Positions 63,570 through 64,000 of a stretch of DNA of 64,000 bases are shown in pieces (the first letter of the stretch is position 1; each line of letters begins with the position of its first letter). The position numbers were made by a program, and so were the translations under genes. This stretch comes from Segatella maculosa DSM 19339 = JCM 15638. GTDB lineage: Bacteria; Bacteroidota; Bacteroidia; Bacteroidales; Bacteroidaceae. Under the pieces are notes generated by a model. That model did not search any database and was not told the DNA's origin. It saw only the letters and a program-made list of their open reading frames with translations. The stretch spans positions 1 to 64,000 of the forward strand of contig NZ_KB908321.1 in NCBI RefSeq assembly GCF_000382385.1, in the 5' to 3' direction.

Positions 63570-64000
63570 ATGAAAGATTTGAAAGATTATAGGCTTCTGA
63601 AGCATAATACATTCGGTATTGATGTGTCGTGTAAACGTTTCTTGGAATATGCCTCTGTCGATGAAGCCATGGAATTGACTGCGTCTTTGACGGAGGAAGA
63701 TGACCCTCTGCTGATCATCGGTGAAGGAAGTAATCTGCTGTTAAAGGGGGATTATCCGGGAACCGTGATTCATTCGGCCGTTCATGGTATTGAAGTGCAG
63801 CCAACCACCGATGGATATTGGTTGTTGCGTTGCGGCTCGGGTGAGCTTTTCGACGATGTCGTGGCTTATGCCGTAGCGCACGGATATTATGGAATGGAAA
63901 ATCTTTCGCTGATTCCGGGCGAAGTGGGAGCAAGTGCGGTTCAGAATATCGGTGCATACGGTGTTGAGGCTAAAGACTTTATCGTCGAAGTGGAGGCTGT
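63570..64000 (+). CDS. murB: UDP-N-acetylmuramate dehydrogenase (5' part)
   Basis: The frame opens at ATG 63570 and runs off the window after 143 codons. FAD-binding motifs [14 protein letters not shown] and [20 protein letters not shown] are those of MurB. It reduces the enolpyruvyl group to make UDP-MurNAc for peptidoglycan. Confidence 0.93.
   Translation, partial: MKDLKDYRLLKHNTFGIDVSCKRFLEYASVDEAMELTASLTEEDDPLLIIGEGSNLLLKGDYPGTVIHSAVHGIEVQPTTDGYWLLRCGSGELFDDVVAYAVAHGYYGMENLSLIPGEVGASAVQNIGAYGVEAKDFIVEVEA

Overview
This window is a chromosomal segment of a Bacteroidales bacterium, most likely an oral or gut Prevotellaceae. The evidence is convergent. Three type IX secretion genes are present (porQ, porE, porD). 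The promoters are of the Bacteroidetes type (TTTG, about 20 bp, TAnnTTTG) and Shine-Dalgarno sequences are rarely evident. The window also holds a GH97 glycosidase, fimbrillin-type lipoproteins, a LutABC operon, and several families that I know only from this phylum (DUF4348, DUF4491, DUF3127, DUF5056, HU-related proteins). I see no rRNA, tRNA, CRISPR array, prophage or intact insertion sequence.

Most of the window is housekeeping DNA in compact operons: porQ-cmk; tonB-prenyl synthase-tatD-exbB-membrane protein-exbD-exbD; lrp facing folA-rsmF; DUF6249-ECF sigma-DUF5056; porE; topB; cdd-lutABC; a nine-gene minus-strand run (MATE, CMP-kinase-like, phosphoesterase, rfbB, purT, fdtA, acyltransferase, fdtB, thioredoxin); dnaN-exonuclease-coaBC-porD-recN-TPR protein; thrS; rlmH-DUF4491; phosphohexomutase-maoC; an ECF sigma gene followed by an IrtAB/YbtPQ-like ABC pair; pheS; and DUF4348-murB (cut by the window end).

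Two layers of accessory structure stand out. First, the same minus-strand cassette occurs three times (about 1-3155, 44414-47460 and 53431-56581). Each has a promoter, a long leader carrying a hairpin, a mini-ORF with a (CA)n tract and 94-109 bp palindromic units, a small acidic peptide, a fimbrillin-like lipoprotein, and an HU-related DNA-binding protein. The (CA) repeat counts differ (20, 16 and 11) and so does the number of palindromic units (1, 1 and 3). The lipoprotein C-terminal module is swapped in the second cassette.

Second, nine intergenic regions hold short arrays of palindromes on an exact period: 22 bp (three arrays), 23 bp (five arrays) or 41 bp (one array). Each array has its own palindromic core. 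Cores vary with compensating changes in the 41-bp array, and in one 23-bp array the core switches completely while the spacer and phase continue. Arrays occupy the same slot, just 5' of the HU-related gene, in all three cassettes, yet the three cores are unrelated. I consider these locus-private palindrome arrays and the leader-peptide-fimbrillin-HU cassettes the most interesting features here.
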